DNA from: Rhodococcus sp. SBT000017
GTDB lineage: Bacteria; Actinomycetota; Actinomycetes; Mycobacteriales; Mycobacteriaceae
Direction: 5' to 3'
DNA length: 64,000 nucleotides
NCBI RefSeq assembly: GCF_003688915.1
Contig: NZ_REFU01000001.1
Span: 2,914,001-2,978,000, forward strand
This document shows positions 42,345 through 51,427 of this stretch, piece after piece. The notes under the pieces were generated by a model. It was not told where the DNA came from and did not search any database. It worked only from the letters and a program-made list of their open reading frames with translations. The translations under genes were made by a program, and so were the position numbers. The number at the start of each line of letters is the position of its first letter. Position 1 is the stretch's first letter.

Positions 42345-44489
42345 TCAACCCGGAGAGTGCGAATAATTCCACAGACCGACCCCTGCATCCGGCTGTGGCG
42401 AGGCCTCGGAGACATCTGTCACAGAGAACCAGTCGCGATCATCGGCCGCGACCGGCATTCCACTGAACGGCGAGGTGTGCCACGCAAGAACACCCACCTG
42501 CTGCTCCTGCCAGACGCCCACAGGCCGCCCGTCCAGAAGGCCTTGTTCGTACAGCCCGACGCGCACACTCGCTGAGTCGTATTCAGTGGCCCAGTCCTCT
42601 ACACCGGTCTCCCCCACGAAGAACGGAACTCCACGTCGGCGTGCTTCCGACACGAACGTACGCATTCGGGCCGCTAACTGTTCGTCATTTATTCGACCGT
42701 CCCCGCCGTAGTTGACCGGCCAGCGGCTGTACACGTGAATCGAGAAAATGACGGGTCCGTAACCGCGCGCTGCGCCGAAGTCGTTCATCAAGTTCGGCCC
42801 TCGGGAAAGAACGAAAGACTGCTCCGGATCCACCGGCCCGGCACCGATGGTCGCACTGTTCGGAATATCGTTCGCAAAGTTCGCTGCATCCAGCACGATC
42901 GGCGTCCGCGGCGCGACGGCCCTGATTCGGGTCAGCATGCTGCGGTATTGCCCCTCCAGTCCATCCAGGTCGCCTCCTGGTTCATTGATGGGATTGATCC
43001 ATACGTACGGGTTGTCGGCAAAGATCTTGGCGACCTCGACCCACCAATCGGTCATCGCTTCGGCAATCGACCGTCCGGTCCCATCGGGGGCACTCCCGGG
43101 CGCGGTGTTCAACAATCCGTCGGTCGAACCCATTTGACCCTGAGCGCCTTTGGAGAATTGAGAGAGGACTACCACGATTTCGCGCGAGGTGTACTCATCC
43201 ACTATGCGGCGCAAGTCGTTGTTCCGAAAGTACAGATATCCGCCCGAAATCGCTCCCCAGTCGGACATACCGCAGCCGATTCGGACGGTGTTCCACCGCC
43301 AGTTCTCGGCTGCAGCAGCCGATTCACCGATGACCTTTTCGTTCCAAAAGTAATCAAGCCCCGACATATTGGATCCAACCGGGATGAACGAGCGGTCCTC
43401 CGGGTCGAGGATCGCGAAACCGTCGGTCCGGAACTCGCCATCGAATGCTCGAGACCGAACAGCGTTAGATCCGGCGACCTCGACACCTGCACTGAGTGGG
43501 GAACTGTATCCGGCATCATCCACGGCAGTGAGGTTGATGGATGCACCCGCTGCGATTCGGTCGACCGGAACCACGAGTTCCGTCCCCTGGGTCTGCTGGC
43601 CGATGAACCTCTCACCAGCGAAAACGTTGCATGCGAAAGGCGCAGAGGAGTTGTTGTAGGACCAAGAGACGGTGACTGTGGCCGAATCCTGCTTCGCCTC
43701 AGCAAGATCAGGCGCTTGTAAGTTGTCGACGGCGCGCGGCCAGGTGCGATCATACGCGCTGACTCGAACGCGATTGAGCGACTCACCGATCTCGGTCGAG
43801 GGGTCCGAGTACGCGACCACGAAGTACTCGTTTTCGACCGATGGAAGCACCCCGGTGGCGAAGAAGTGGGTCGCGGGTGCACTTCCGCTGACCCGATCCG
43901 CACTCAGGACTGCGAGCGGGCGCACTTCACCTTCCCGAAACAACCGATACTCGGCCGGGGTCGAGTTCCTGTCTCCGGTGGGATGCGCCCATCGGAACTG
44001 CACTCCGCTGGCCGCCGGGATTGCGACCAGGAAAGGCGGCCGCGAAGAATCGTCGGGAGTAGCGACCTCGCGCACCAACTGAGCGGTCGAAGCGGACTGG
44101 CGTCCGTCGGCATCGATGGTTCGCACGAAGAATGCGTGTATTCGATCGTCCGCGAAGCCGTCGAGAGTGACCAGTGTCTTGTCAGTCTCGAGCTGGAGTT
44201 CGTCGTCGACGTAAACCTGATACCGGGGCACTCCGGACGAGACCGAACCTGCGGACCACGTGAGCGTCATGACCGATGCAGCACTGACAGCACCAATGAG
44301 CTGGGTCGGCGGCTTCAGTGGGTCGAACAGAGCGCTCGCGCTCTCGCCCGAATCACTCTGTTGTGGAGTTTGGCCTTGCTCGTCCGACGAGCACGCGCCC
44401 AGTAGAGGCAAGGCGGCAGACACGGCTCCGATTTTGAAAAACTGCCGTCGCGTCGGTCCGCGATTCGCCGCTCCGGAGTGGTAAGTCAT
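42345..44489 (-). CDS. Tat-exported lipoprotein with FN3-like domains and GH5-like hydrolase
   Basis: Encodes 714 residues. The N-terminus has a twin-arginine motif (TRRQFFKIG) leading to a lipobox (LLGAC), so it should be a Tat-exported lipoprotein. Residues about 55-330 hold two or three FN3-like beta-sandwich units (SVMTLTWSAGSVSSG, VQFRWAHP, ATVTVSWSYN). Residues about 350-700 are a GH5-like barrel: WINPINEPGGD has the acid/base Glu and FFVGETGVEDW the nucleophile Glu. It probably trims or releases the exopolysaccharide at the cell surface. It is a paralogue of the divergent gene at 44639. Confidence 0.82.
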   Translation of the reverse strand: MTYHSGAANRGPTRRQFFKIGAVSAALPLLGACSSDEQGQTPQQSDSGESASALFDPLKPPTQLIGAVSAASVMTLTWSAGSVSSGVPRYQVYVDDELQLETDKTLVTLDGFADDRIHAFFVRTIDADGRQSASTAQLVREVATPDDSSRPPFLVAIPAASGVQFRWAHPTGDRNSTPAEYRLFREGEVRPLAVLSADRVSGSAPATHFFATGVLPSVENEYFVVAYSDPSTEIGESLNRVRVSAYDRTWPRAVDNLQAPDLAEAKQDSATVTVSWSYNNSSAPFACNVFAGERFIGQQTQGTELVVPVDRIAAGASINLTAVDDAGYSSPLSAGVEVAGSNAVRSRAFDGEFRTDGFAILDPEDRSFIPVGSNMSGLDYFWNEKVIGESAAAAENWRWNTVRIGCGMSDWGAISGGYLYFRNNDLRRIVDEYTSREIVVVLSQFSKGAQGQMGSTDGLLNTAPGSAPDGTGRSIAEAMTDWWVEVAKIFADNPYVWINPINEPGGDLDGLEGQYRSMLTRIRAVAPRTPIVLDAANFANDIPNSATIGAGPVDPEQSFVLSRGPNLMNDFGAARGYGPVIFSIHVYSRWPVNYGGDGRINDEQLAARMRTFVSEARRRGVPFFVGETGVEDWATEYDSASVRVGLYEQGLLDGRPVGVWQEQQVGVLAWHTSPFSGMPVAADDRDWFSVTDVSEASPQPDAGVGLWNYSHSPG

Positions 44490-44638
44490 GGAGTCCCATC
44501 GTCGAAATCACACGGATGCGTTTGCCGCAAACATTTCCGGTGCGAAGCCTGCTATCGAAGCGATCCTAGGGGATTCGTCGCATCAGCGCGTTCCTGCGGT
44601 GATCGGAGGCTCTGGACCCCCGACGAAACAAACTCGGA

Positions 44639-46885
44639 GTGTCCAGCAGATTACATATCGCCTCGATAGCGTTGACGTCAAGAGTTTCCGTCATATTTAG
44701 GGCAAATAACAAAACAGCCCGAGAAACGAGACCGATCATCTTGGACGAATCACGAATTCCCGGTCTCCACCAACATCGGGTGAGCAGACGTACATTTCTG
44801 GTCTCGGCACCTGTTGTCGTCGGAACTTTCGGGCTGGCAACGCAGTTCGATACAGCAACGGCAGACGCTCAACCTCCTGCTGGTCTCGCTCTGCTCTCCG
44901 ATTTCGAGGGGGCGGTCCCGCCCACCCAGATAGCAGTGAAGTGCACGGTGCCCGGAACGTTCGCAGTGAGCTGGTCGCCTGGGTCGATTCCCTCGGGATC
45001 GATGCGATGCAACGTGTACTTGGACGACGTGTTGGTCGCCACGTCCTGGGGCGTGTCGGCAACCATCGCCGGGGTCGACACCACAGAGGTCCACACCGTG
45101 GAGGTGGCGACGTTGACCGCAGACAACGTCGAGTCGGAGCGATCATCCGGGGTGATCAGAACCGCTGTGCCAGATGATGATTCCGGTTCTGTACCAGCCG
45201 CTCTTTTCGGCCTGAGATCGTTCGGCGGTGTTCAACTACGGTGGTTGCACGCCGGCCCCAACCGGGACAGAAAACCTGCTCAGTACATCGTCCGGTCCAC
45301 GGCGAGCGCGAACCCGTTGGAAGTGCTGCAGGGTGACGACACGAGCTGCTTCGTCACAGGACTTCCAGTGGGTATCGAGTCAGAACTGATCCTCGAAAGC
45401 TTGGATACGGCCGGGGCTGTGATTGCGGAAGCGCGTAATCGCATTCGGGTCACTCCGTATTCGAGAGCTCTCCTCAACGATTATTCGGCACCTACGGTTC
45501 CGACGGGTGTATCGGCAGTGAGCGGTAGAAGCGCGCTTCGCGTCTCCTGGACCGCGTCGGCGGACTCCGGGTCAGGGGTACTCGGCTACAAGGTCTATGC
45601 AAACCAGCTGTTCCGGGGGCAGGTCGAAGGCGCGACGACTCTGGTCATCGCTGGATTGCAGAATGCAGTCACTCACCGAGTCACCGTTTCGTCCTACGAC
45701 CGTGCCGGCAACGAGTCGGCGCAGTCCGCGCAGACGAACGCCATCCCCTACTACAGCTCACCTGTGATGCAGCCACCTGCGCAGCCGAATTATTTCAAGA
45801 CTCAGAAGAACAAGATCATCGACCCGGCTGGGCTCGCGTACATCCCCATCGGTGCAAATCTGAACGGACCTTCGTTCCTGTGGAACGACGACACGCGCGG
45901 TCGGTCGGCAGCTGCAGCCGACCTGTGGAAGTGGACGTGCGTTCGGTTGAGTACCGGAAACCGAGACTACGAATCCCCTCAGGGTTACACCTATTTCAAC
46001 AACAATCAGCTCGATGCCATTGTCAGCGAGTACACCGCCAAGAAGATCGTTGTCATGATCGCCCAGCATTCGGCCGTAGGCGGCGGGGGTGCCGGCTCCA
46101 ATTTGCCCACGGCCGCGGGTTCGTCGGGAGATCCGAGCGGACGGTCGTCGGAGCAGGCGTCCATCGACTGGTGGGTGGAAGTCGCCAAGCGGTATCGCGA
46201 CAATCCGTACGTCTGGTTCAACCTGATCAACGAGCCCGGTCCCAATCAGGCGGAACTCGACGCTCAGTATCGACGGATGTTGGCTCGCGTACGCGCGGTG
46301 GCTCCACGCTCGACCATCGTTCTGGACGCCGCGTCTTTTGCGAACGACATTCCTACGTCCACGACCATAGGCACAGGTGCCTTGAGGGAAGTCGACTCTT
46401 ATGTACTGTCGCGTGGTTCCTCGATTGCCGCAGACTTCGGACCCGGCAAAGGCTACGGACCGATAGTTTTCTCGGTTCATCTCTATGCTCGGTGGGCGGT
46501 CAATTGGGGTGGAACGGGATCGACCCGACTTACCGACGAAGAGCTCGGCACCCGTCTCCGCGATTACTGCCAGCGGGTTGCCGCTAAATCGTTGCCGCTT
46601 CTGATCGGCGAGATCGGAGTGGAGGCATACGCATTCGACGCTGACAGCCTGTGCGTCAAAGCTGGACTGTATGAGCAAGGTTCCGTGGTTCGGAACGGAG
46701 TTACGACAACCACCGGCGTGCTTGTCGAGCAAGGCGTCGGGGTGCTCGCCTGGCACGCTGCCCGGACGAGCGGTATGTCCGTAGCCAAGCCATCTGTGAA
46801 TTGGTGGGCTACCGATACCCGGGACAAGACCAATCCACCGCCGCACGCAGGAACTGGATTGTGGGACTACGGAAACGGTGAATGA
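44639..46885 (+). CDS. Tat-exported FN3-like and GH5-like hydrolase
   Basis: Encodes up to 748 residues. The start is uncertain: GTG 44639 opens the frame, but TTG 44741 puts the Tat signal (SRRTFLVSAPVVVGTFGLA) at the expected distance from the N-terminus. Unlike its paralogue it has no lipobox, so it is likely secreted free or wall-held. FN3-like units (FAVSWSPGSIPSG, LRVSWTASADSG) precede the GH5-like barrel with WFNLINEPGP (acid/base Glu) and LLIGEIGVEAY (nucleophile Glu). Divergence from 42345-44489 and shared layout indicate an old duplication. Confidence 0.82.
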   Translation: MSSRLHIASIALTSRVSVIFRANNKTARETRPIILDESRIPGLHQHRVSRRTFLVSAPVVVGTFGLATQFDTATADAQPPAGLALLSDFEGAVPPTQIAVKCTVPGTFAVSWSPGSIPSGSMRCNVYLDDVLVATSWGVSATIAGVDTTEVHTVEVATLTADNVESERSSGVIRTAVPDDDSGSVPAALFGLRSFGGVQLRWLHAGPNRDRKPAQYIVRSTASANPLEVLQGDDTSCFVTGLPVGIESELILESLDTAGAVIAEARNRIRVTPYSRALLNDYSAPTVPTGVSAVSGRSALRVSWTASADSGSGVLGYKVYANQLFRGQVEGATTLVIAGLQNAVTHRVTVSSYDRAGNESAQSAQTNAIPYYSSPVMQPPAQPNYFKTQKNKIIDPAGLAYIPIGANLNGPSFLWNDDTRGRSAAAADLWKWTCVRLSTGNRDYESPQGYTYFNNNQLDAIVSEYTAKKIVVMIAQHSAVGGGGAGSNLPTAAGSSGDPSGRSSEQASIDWWVEVAKRYRDNPYVWFNLINEPGPNQAELDAQYRRMLARVRAVAPRSTIVLDAASFANDIPTSTTIGTGALREVDSYVLSRGSSIAADFGPGKGYGPIVFSVHLYARWAVNWGGTGSTRLTDEELGTRLRDYCQRVAAKSLPLLIGEIGVEAYAFDADSLCVKAGLYEQGSVVRNGVTTTTGVLVEQGVGVLAWHAARTSGMSVAKPSVNWWATDTRDKTNPPPHAGTGLWDYGNGE

Positions 46886-46916
46886 ATCTCAGTAAGTACT
46901 TGTCGCGGCACGCTAC

Positions 46917-48377
46917 TCAGGCGCGCATGGACACGGCGCGTCTGAACAAGCGGAACACATCCCGAACATCTCTGCGAGCAGCAGGTAGGAGCAGAATTAT
47001 GAGGAGCCCTGTGGCGAACTGAACGCCTACCGAAACCGAGGCCAAGAACAAATCTCCGCCAACAAGGAACTCACGAACCAATACCGCGACAATGTAGGCG
47101 AAGATCCACACTACCAATGGCCGCGCGAAAGAAATCATCACGGACCTGAACGAAAGGTATGTCCCTCGGGATATCCACCAGATATTGAATACCACCGATA
47201 TGTACGTAACGGCGACATAGCCAATGGCGACAGTTTCAACGCTCACCGTCGCTGCGGCGATCAACACGGCGGCCGCAACCGACTGCGCAATCAGAGTACC
47301 CGAGATTTGCCTGCTCATCGCGCCGAGTGCGGTTGCGGACAATTCGAATAGCAATAGGACACTTCGGACCGTGCCTGCCAGGGCAATGATAACGAGGAGT
47401 TGTCCCGCAAAGCGCCACTGTTCACCGTAGACGAAAGTCACGGCAGGCACCGCAGCCAGGCTCAGGCTGGTGAATATCGGGGTCAACGTGTAACCGATTG
47501 CGTTCACAGCTTGATTCACTGCCTTTTGGAATCGATCCGGTGAATCCTGCAGCTTGGACAACACCGGTAACGCGACAGCCGTCATTGCCGATGTCAATTG
47601 CTGTTCGACAATTCCAACGACTTGCGAGGCACGATTGTACAGACCAACCGTGTCTGCACCGTAAAAACGACCTACGGCGATCACGTCCATGCTTCGAGAA
47701 AGAAACGTAGCCGATTGAATAAATGTGATTTGAAGACCCTGCTTGACAAGAATACCTACCTCCCGCAAGGGGGCTGGTCGACTAGGTCGAAAGTTGGATC
47801 TCAAGATCAGCGTTAGCGCCCATAACACGCTGGACACCACAGATGATGTCACGATCGCCCAGTATCCGAAGCCTTTGACTGCGAGCACGATTGCGACGAC
47901 CAATTGCACGAGCCCGACCGCGACCTGCGTACCACCGAGCACGCTGAAGCGCAACGATCTGAGAAGATCCGCACGGGACTGGCCCGAGAACGAAGAGATC
48001 AAGAAAGTCAAAGACAGTACACGTGCAACATTCTCTACCTCCGGCTGATTGTAGAACGAAGCAATAAGAGGAGCCAACGCAAACATGGTCAGCGTCAGCA
48101 CAAGGCCAAGAAGGATATTCATCAGCCAAATTGATGTTTGCTGCGAATTGGTAAGATCTTTTGCCCGAACAACGGCGGATGTCAATCCTAGATCCTGAAA
48201 GAGAACAGTGAATCCGATGACGACAGTGACCATGGCCACAATCCCGAAGTCATTTGGGCTCAGCAGGCGTGCGAGCACTACGGATGAGGCCAGCATGGTA
48301 ATAGTATTTCCCCACTTGGCCAACAAAGTAACGAAGACGCCACGGGCGGCTGACTGACCCAAGTCCACCTCAGACAA
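46917..48377 (-). CDS. Polysaccharide flippase, WzxC-like (second copy)
   Basis: Encodes 486 residues with about 14 membrane spans. The opening QSAARGVFVTLLAKWGNTIT and LLSPNDFGIVAMV are the characteristic start of the WzxC/TuaB polysaccharide-transport family. YNRASQVVGIVEQQLTSAM is a conserved mid-protein stretch. It would flip lipid-linked repeat units. It resembles WzxC more than the first flippase at 25550 does. It is convergent with the GH5-like gene at 44639. Confidence 0.88.
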   Translation of the reverse strand: MSEVDLGQSAARGVFVTLLAKWGNTITMLASSVVLARLLSPNDFGIVAMVTVVIGFTVLFQDLGLTSAVVRAKDLTNSQQTSIWLMNILLGLVLTLTMFALAPLIASFYNQPEVENVARVLSLTFLISSFSGQSRADLLRSLRFSVLGGTQVAVGLVQLVVAIVLAVKGFGYWAIVTSSVVSSVLWALTLILRSNFRPSRPAPLREVGILVKQGLQITFIQSATFLSRSMDVIAVGRFYGADTVGLYNRASQVVGIVEQQLTSAMTAVALPVLSKLQDSPDRFQKAVNQAVNAIGYTLTPIFTSLSLAAVPAVTFVYGEQWRFAGQLLVIIALAGTVRSVLLLFELSATALGAMSRQISGTLIAQSVAAAVLIAAATVSVETVAIGYVAVTYISVVFNIWWISRGTYLSFRSVMISFARPLVVWIFAYIVAVLVREFLVGGDLFLASVSVGVQFATGLLIILLLPAARRDVRDVFRLFRRAVSMRA

Positions 48378-48676
48378 CTAGACCCCAATCTCGGTTCAGG
48401 CCCTACCGGTGCCGCAAGCCCCTCTTCTACACAGAATTGAACCATGCCAGGCTGCTTCTTCGCTGATCGAGCCCCGGGGCAAACCCGCTCCGTTGAGCCC
48501 CGGCCGATGTCGTGGTAGTCGAAGCGCAACAGAGCCCGTCGGTCCGTGTGGACAGCCACTGACCCCGCATCGCACCTCGCTGACCAGATAGCACATGGCA
48601 CTCGAGAGAAACTGTGATATTCACCAGATCATGCTCATTGCACGCATGCCACCTGCCGAACTGGTTTACTCGATGT
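48378..48676. other. Intergenic region upstream of the RiPP cluster
   Basis: About 300 bp separate the divergent flippase and nucleotidyltransferase genes. It must contain both promoters. No coding frame resembles a family, and no palindrome or hairpin stands out. Confidence 0.45.
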
Positions 48677-49804
48677 ATGGCTCATCTGGCGCGGCCGAAA
48701 CGTGCCGCACGCGGTTTGTTGATCGAGTCGGTCAAAGCCATCGCAAACCAGTCTGAACTACCCTCTATCCCTATCGATCTCGAGCCGTACTGGGTCGACT
48801 GCGCACTATTCTCCGGTCTTGGACCTCTGATTGCCCACAAGCTACTCGATGTCGGCACTGCTGTTCCCGCCGAACTTGCGGATTCGATACGACCTGCAGC
48901 GGCCATGCACCTCCTGCACCTTGCAGTGCTGAGGATCATAAGGAATGCACTCGACGCCGCCGGTGTTCGGTGGCTGGTGTTCAAGGGTCCAGCCGTCGCC
49001 GAGCAATTTTACGAGGCCCCCAGCGCCCGCACCTACTCCGACCTGGACATTCTCATTCACCCCGCCGACTTCGAGCGTGGACTTACCGCGCTGCTCCAGG
49101 GTCCTGCCCGGCTGATCGACCAGAATTGGTTCCTGATCAGCGAACGCGAGCAAGGAGAGATCACACTTGCGATCGGTGCGACCGTGATCGATCTGCATTG
49201 GCACTTCTTTTCTTCGGCCCTCACCCGATCGACCTTTCAACTCGACATCTGCCGCACATTCGACCACGCTTGCACAACCACCTTGGGGGGTGTCGAGATG
49301 ACAGTTCTCGACACGGCCGACACAGTAATCTTCCTCGCCACGCACGCGGTACTGTCGGGTGGTCATCGCTTGAAGTGGATGTTCGATTTCCACTGCGCAG
49401 CAGCAAGTCTCAATGTGCCGAACGACGTAATCCGCAAACGAATCCGTGAATACAATGTCGAACTTCTCGTATCGGTGATGGCGTCGAGAACGGCTGCGTT
49501 CCTGGGGACCGATGCGCCGGTCGAGCACGGACACCACCCCTGGCTTGCCCTGAGTCGACTGGCGTCGAGAGCAGCTCCGCCGGAATCCGAGTTTCTGAAT
49601 GCGTACACCGCGCGTGCACTGTTCAGCGCAACACGTACATCTACGAGAAACAGTGTTGTCCAGTTTGTGCGCAATGCGGTTCGGCTTGCGCGCACCGGAT
49701 CCAACCGCCGCAGCCACGTGGTCGATCGCAGCATTCTGCATCTACCCGGCGGAACAGAAGCCGATCGCCGCCGGTGGCTGGATATGGTTGCGTCTCACGG
49801 GTGA
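48677..49804 (+). CDS. Nucleotidyltransferase-family protein of the RiPP cluster
   Basis: Encodes 375 residues from ATG 48677 (a GTG at 48614 is possible). The centre has VRWLVFKGPAVAEQFY and TYSDLDILIHP, the G-S/A and DxD-type elements of the uncharacterised nucleotidyltransferase family PF14907. DLHWHFF and a C-terminal helical part follow. Such genes often accompany kinase-type lasso-peptide clusters and are thought to modify the peptide with a nucleotide. It is plus strand, convergent with the B2 peptidase, 15 bp between ends. Its link to the cluster rests on position and family precedent. Confidence 0.78.
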   Translation: MAHLARPKRAARGLLIESVKAIANQSELPSIPIDLEPYWVDCALFSGLGPLIAHKLLDVGTAVPAELADSIRPAAAMHLLHLAVLRIIRNALDAAGVRWLVFKGPAVAEQFYEAPSARTYSDLDILIHPADFERGLTALLQGPARLIDQNWFLISEREQGEITLAIGATVIDLHWHFFSSALTRSTFQLDICRTFDHACTTTLGGVEMTVLDTADTVIFLATHAVLSGGHRLKWMFDFHCAAASLNVPNDVIRKRIREYNVELLVSVMASRTAAFLGTDAPVEHGHHPWLALSRLASRAAPPESEFLNAYTARALFSATRTSTRNSVVQFVRNAVRLARTGSNRRSHVVDRSILHLPGGTEADRRRWLDMVASHG

Positions 49805-49819
49805 GCGGGTTGCCCAACA

Positions 49820-50278
49820 TTACTTGCGCGTCGAGTTGTTCGACGGAGCCGGAAGCCGGTGAATGATCGAGTACTGGACAAGAAGCTTCTCTGTGGTTTC
49901 GTGATCGAGCCACGCGTGCGCTGTAAAGTCCGAATCTTCCCTGCGGACTCCGATCACGACCTCGGCGTCGACACCGTGCGAGGCAAGCCATCGCTGCTTG
50001 ACGAGAGAACGTTCCAGGCAGGTGGGGCTCAATCGCCGCAGAACCGCGTCTACTCCGCGGCGGCTTCCGATTGGCAGGGACGCCGGTACCCGCACCTCGG
50101 TGTTGACGCCCGAAACGGGCAGGGCTTTGCGCGTCTCACGACATGCTTTCGCTGCCCAGAATGCCGCGCGGAGCACTTGGATGTTAAATCGCGACAGCCG
50201 AGGAGTCGACCGATATTCCCCATAGCTCAACTCATCCAACGGATCTCCCAAACAGAGCGGGAAGCCGTGCATCTTCAT
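49820..50278 (-). CDS. Lasso-type leader peptidase B2 (transglutaminase-like)
   Basis: Encodes 152 residues. A papain/transglutaminase-like triad is visible: Cys87 in LSPTCLERSLV, His121 in FTAHAWLDHE and Asp125 in the same stretch. This is the pattern of the B2 protein (McjB C-terminal domain) that cuts the leader from lasso precursors while the RRE protein holds it. The gene starts 21 bp after the precursor stop, and its start codon lies in the loop of a 13-bp-stem hairpin. This may lower its expression relative to the precursor. Confidence 0.88.
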   Translation of the reverse strand: MKMHGFPLCLGDPLDELSYGEYRSTPRLSRFNIQVLRAAFWAAKACRETRKALPVSGVNTEVRVPASLPIGSRRGVDAVLRRLSPTCLERSLVKQRWLASHGVDAEVVIGVRREDSDFTAHAWLDHETTEKLLVQYSIIHRLPAPSNNSTRK

Positions 50279-50292
50279 CGCACGGCTTCCCG
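50258..50292 (-). promoter_or_regulatory. Hairpin between precursor and B2 genes
   Basis: CGGGAAGCCGTGC and GCACGGCTTCCCG form a perfect 13-bp stem with a 9-nt loop, transcribed just after the precursor stop (50300-50302). The loop holds the B2 start ATG (50276-50278), and the 5' arm covers its upstream ribosome-binding region. It may act as a transcription attenuator, or as a translational gate giving more precursor than protease. Confidence 0.75.
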
Positions 50293-50299
50293 CGGTGTG

Positions 50300-50458
50300 T
50301 CACGAATTGATGGTGACCGTGACGTCTCCGCCCGTCAGGCCGGACAATGCGGTGTAGCCGTCCGCGCCGCTACCGGACTTCGTAATTGTTCCGGGTGCGA
50401 GAGTCATTGCAGAGAGAGATCCCAAGTCTGAGATCTGTGGTGCGGAGTACTGTGCCAT
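50300..50458 (-). CDS. Lasso-type RiPP precursor peptide
   Basis: Encodes 52 residues; AGGA lies 7 nt before ATG 50458. The leader has YSAPQI, G13 and T19. If the core begins at Ala21 (Thr at -2), Tyr4, Pro7 and Ile9 fall at -17, -14 and -12, exactly the recognised lasso leader positions. The core would be Ala21-Ser52 (32 residues), starting APGTITKSG. It has no Asp or Glu at positions 7-9, where the ring-closing acid normally sits; the first acid is Asp at core 13. The core is Gly/Thr/Ser-rich and ends in Ser, the residue phosphorylated in paeninodin-type peptides. The mature structure is therefore uncertain. Confidence 0.85.
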   Translation of the reverse strand: MAQYSAPQISDLGSLSAMTLAPGTITKSGSGADGYTALSGLTGGDVTVTINS

Positions 50459-50569
50459 GTTGAATTCCTTTGGTTTGTGCCGGTTCCGACTAGAAGATCT
50501 TAACTTTCGGTTCGATTCGACCCCAGCACGTTGTGTTACAAACATATATCCCGAAAGTAGTGAGTGAAA

Positions 50570-51427
50570 CTAACTTGAAGCGATCGATCCCGCTCGCGTA
50601 CGGAATCTCTCCACGGAGCGCACGAGCGACTGCATAGCCACATCAACGTGCCCCCAATCTTGGGGGCGCCTGAACTCGAACGCCGGTGCAGAGATCGAGT
50701 TGAGCCAGGGCACTTGATGATTCTGTCCGACGCTGATGCCGCGGTTGGCGATCAGCATCGCCACACGCTCTTGGGCCGTCATCGCTCGGACCGACGTTTC
50801 GCCCCATTTCAACGCGATCCATCCCCCCAAAGGGGCCGAGGCCACTCCATCGTCGAGTTGGACGCGCCAACGTCGCCGCGTTCCCACGACGCCGATATCG
50901 ACACCTACACCGAAATGTTCTGCGGCACTTTGCCTCAGGTCGATGCACCGCGGTCCGGCCAGAACCTGATGCCCGTCGGTGACGACCAAGTCGTCCGAGA
51001 ACACCTCCACTCCGTTGGCCACACACCAACCGAGGAAAGAGCTCTTGCCGTGCTCACGATCGCCCAGCACGCCCCACACGTACCCGGCGGAATCCAGAAA
51101 CGCGCCACCGTGGAAAACCAGACGCTGGTTCCACTCTGCGACCATAAGCGCGGTGGACGCCAGCAACGGGTGCACGTATGCATCTCGCACCGGAAATTTG
51201 CCTTGGCGGACGGTCGTCACCGAACGCTTCCGGTCGATGTGAACGTATCCACGCGGCTGGGTGTACAGCATCGCCGAATCCAGCGAAACATGTTGTGGAG
51301 GGCGCTTGACGAGTGGGCTGGCATCGACCACAAAGGACCACGGAACCCAGTCCGCCGGAGCGGACTTGAGCCAATTCTGCCCAGGCATTCCCGGCAATGT
51401 CAGACCGTACGCACCGAGCTCACTCAT
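50570..51427 (-). CDS. HPr-kinase-like protein of the RiPP cluster
   Basis: Encodes 285 residues; start 51427 overlaps the ABC exporter stop by 8 bp. The P-loop is GDREHGKSS (about residues 122-130), followed by VEVFSDDLVV, which matches the HprK-type acidic motif. Homologues in lasso clusters (PadeK, ThcoK) phosphorylate the C-terminal Ser of the precursor. The precursor here ends in Ser, which fits. A role as a peptide kinase is inferred from family and context. A 111-bp gap to the precursor could hold a separate promoter for it. Confidence 0.83.
   Translation of the reverse strand: MSELGAYGLTLPGMPGQNWLKSAPADWVPWSFVVDASPLVKRPPQHVSLDSAMLYTQPRGYVHIDRKRSVTTVRQGKFPVRDAYVHPLLASTALMVAEWNQRLVFHGGAFLDSAGYVWGVLGDREHGKSSFLGWCVANGVEVFSDDLVVTDGHQVLAGPRCIDLRQSAAEHFGVGVDIGVVGTRRRWRVQLDDGVASAPLGGWIALKWGETSVRAMTAQERVAMLIANRGISVGQNHQVPWLNSISAPAFEFRRPQDWGHVDVAMQSLVRSVERFRTRAGSIASS

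Noticed and set aside
50300..50458. Alternative core starting later, so that Asp13 becomes the ring acid at position 8
   Set aside because: It would require Thr as the first core residue and would break the exact -17/-14/-12/-2 leader spacing; noted only as a possibility to test.
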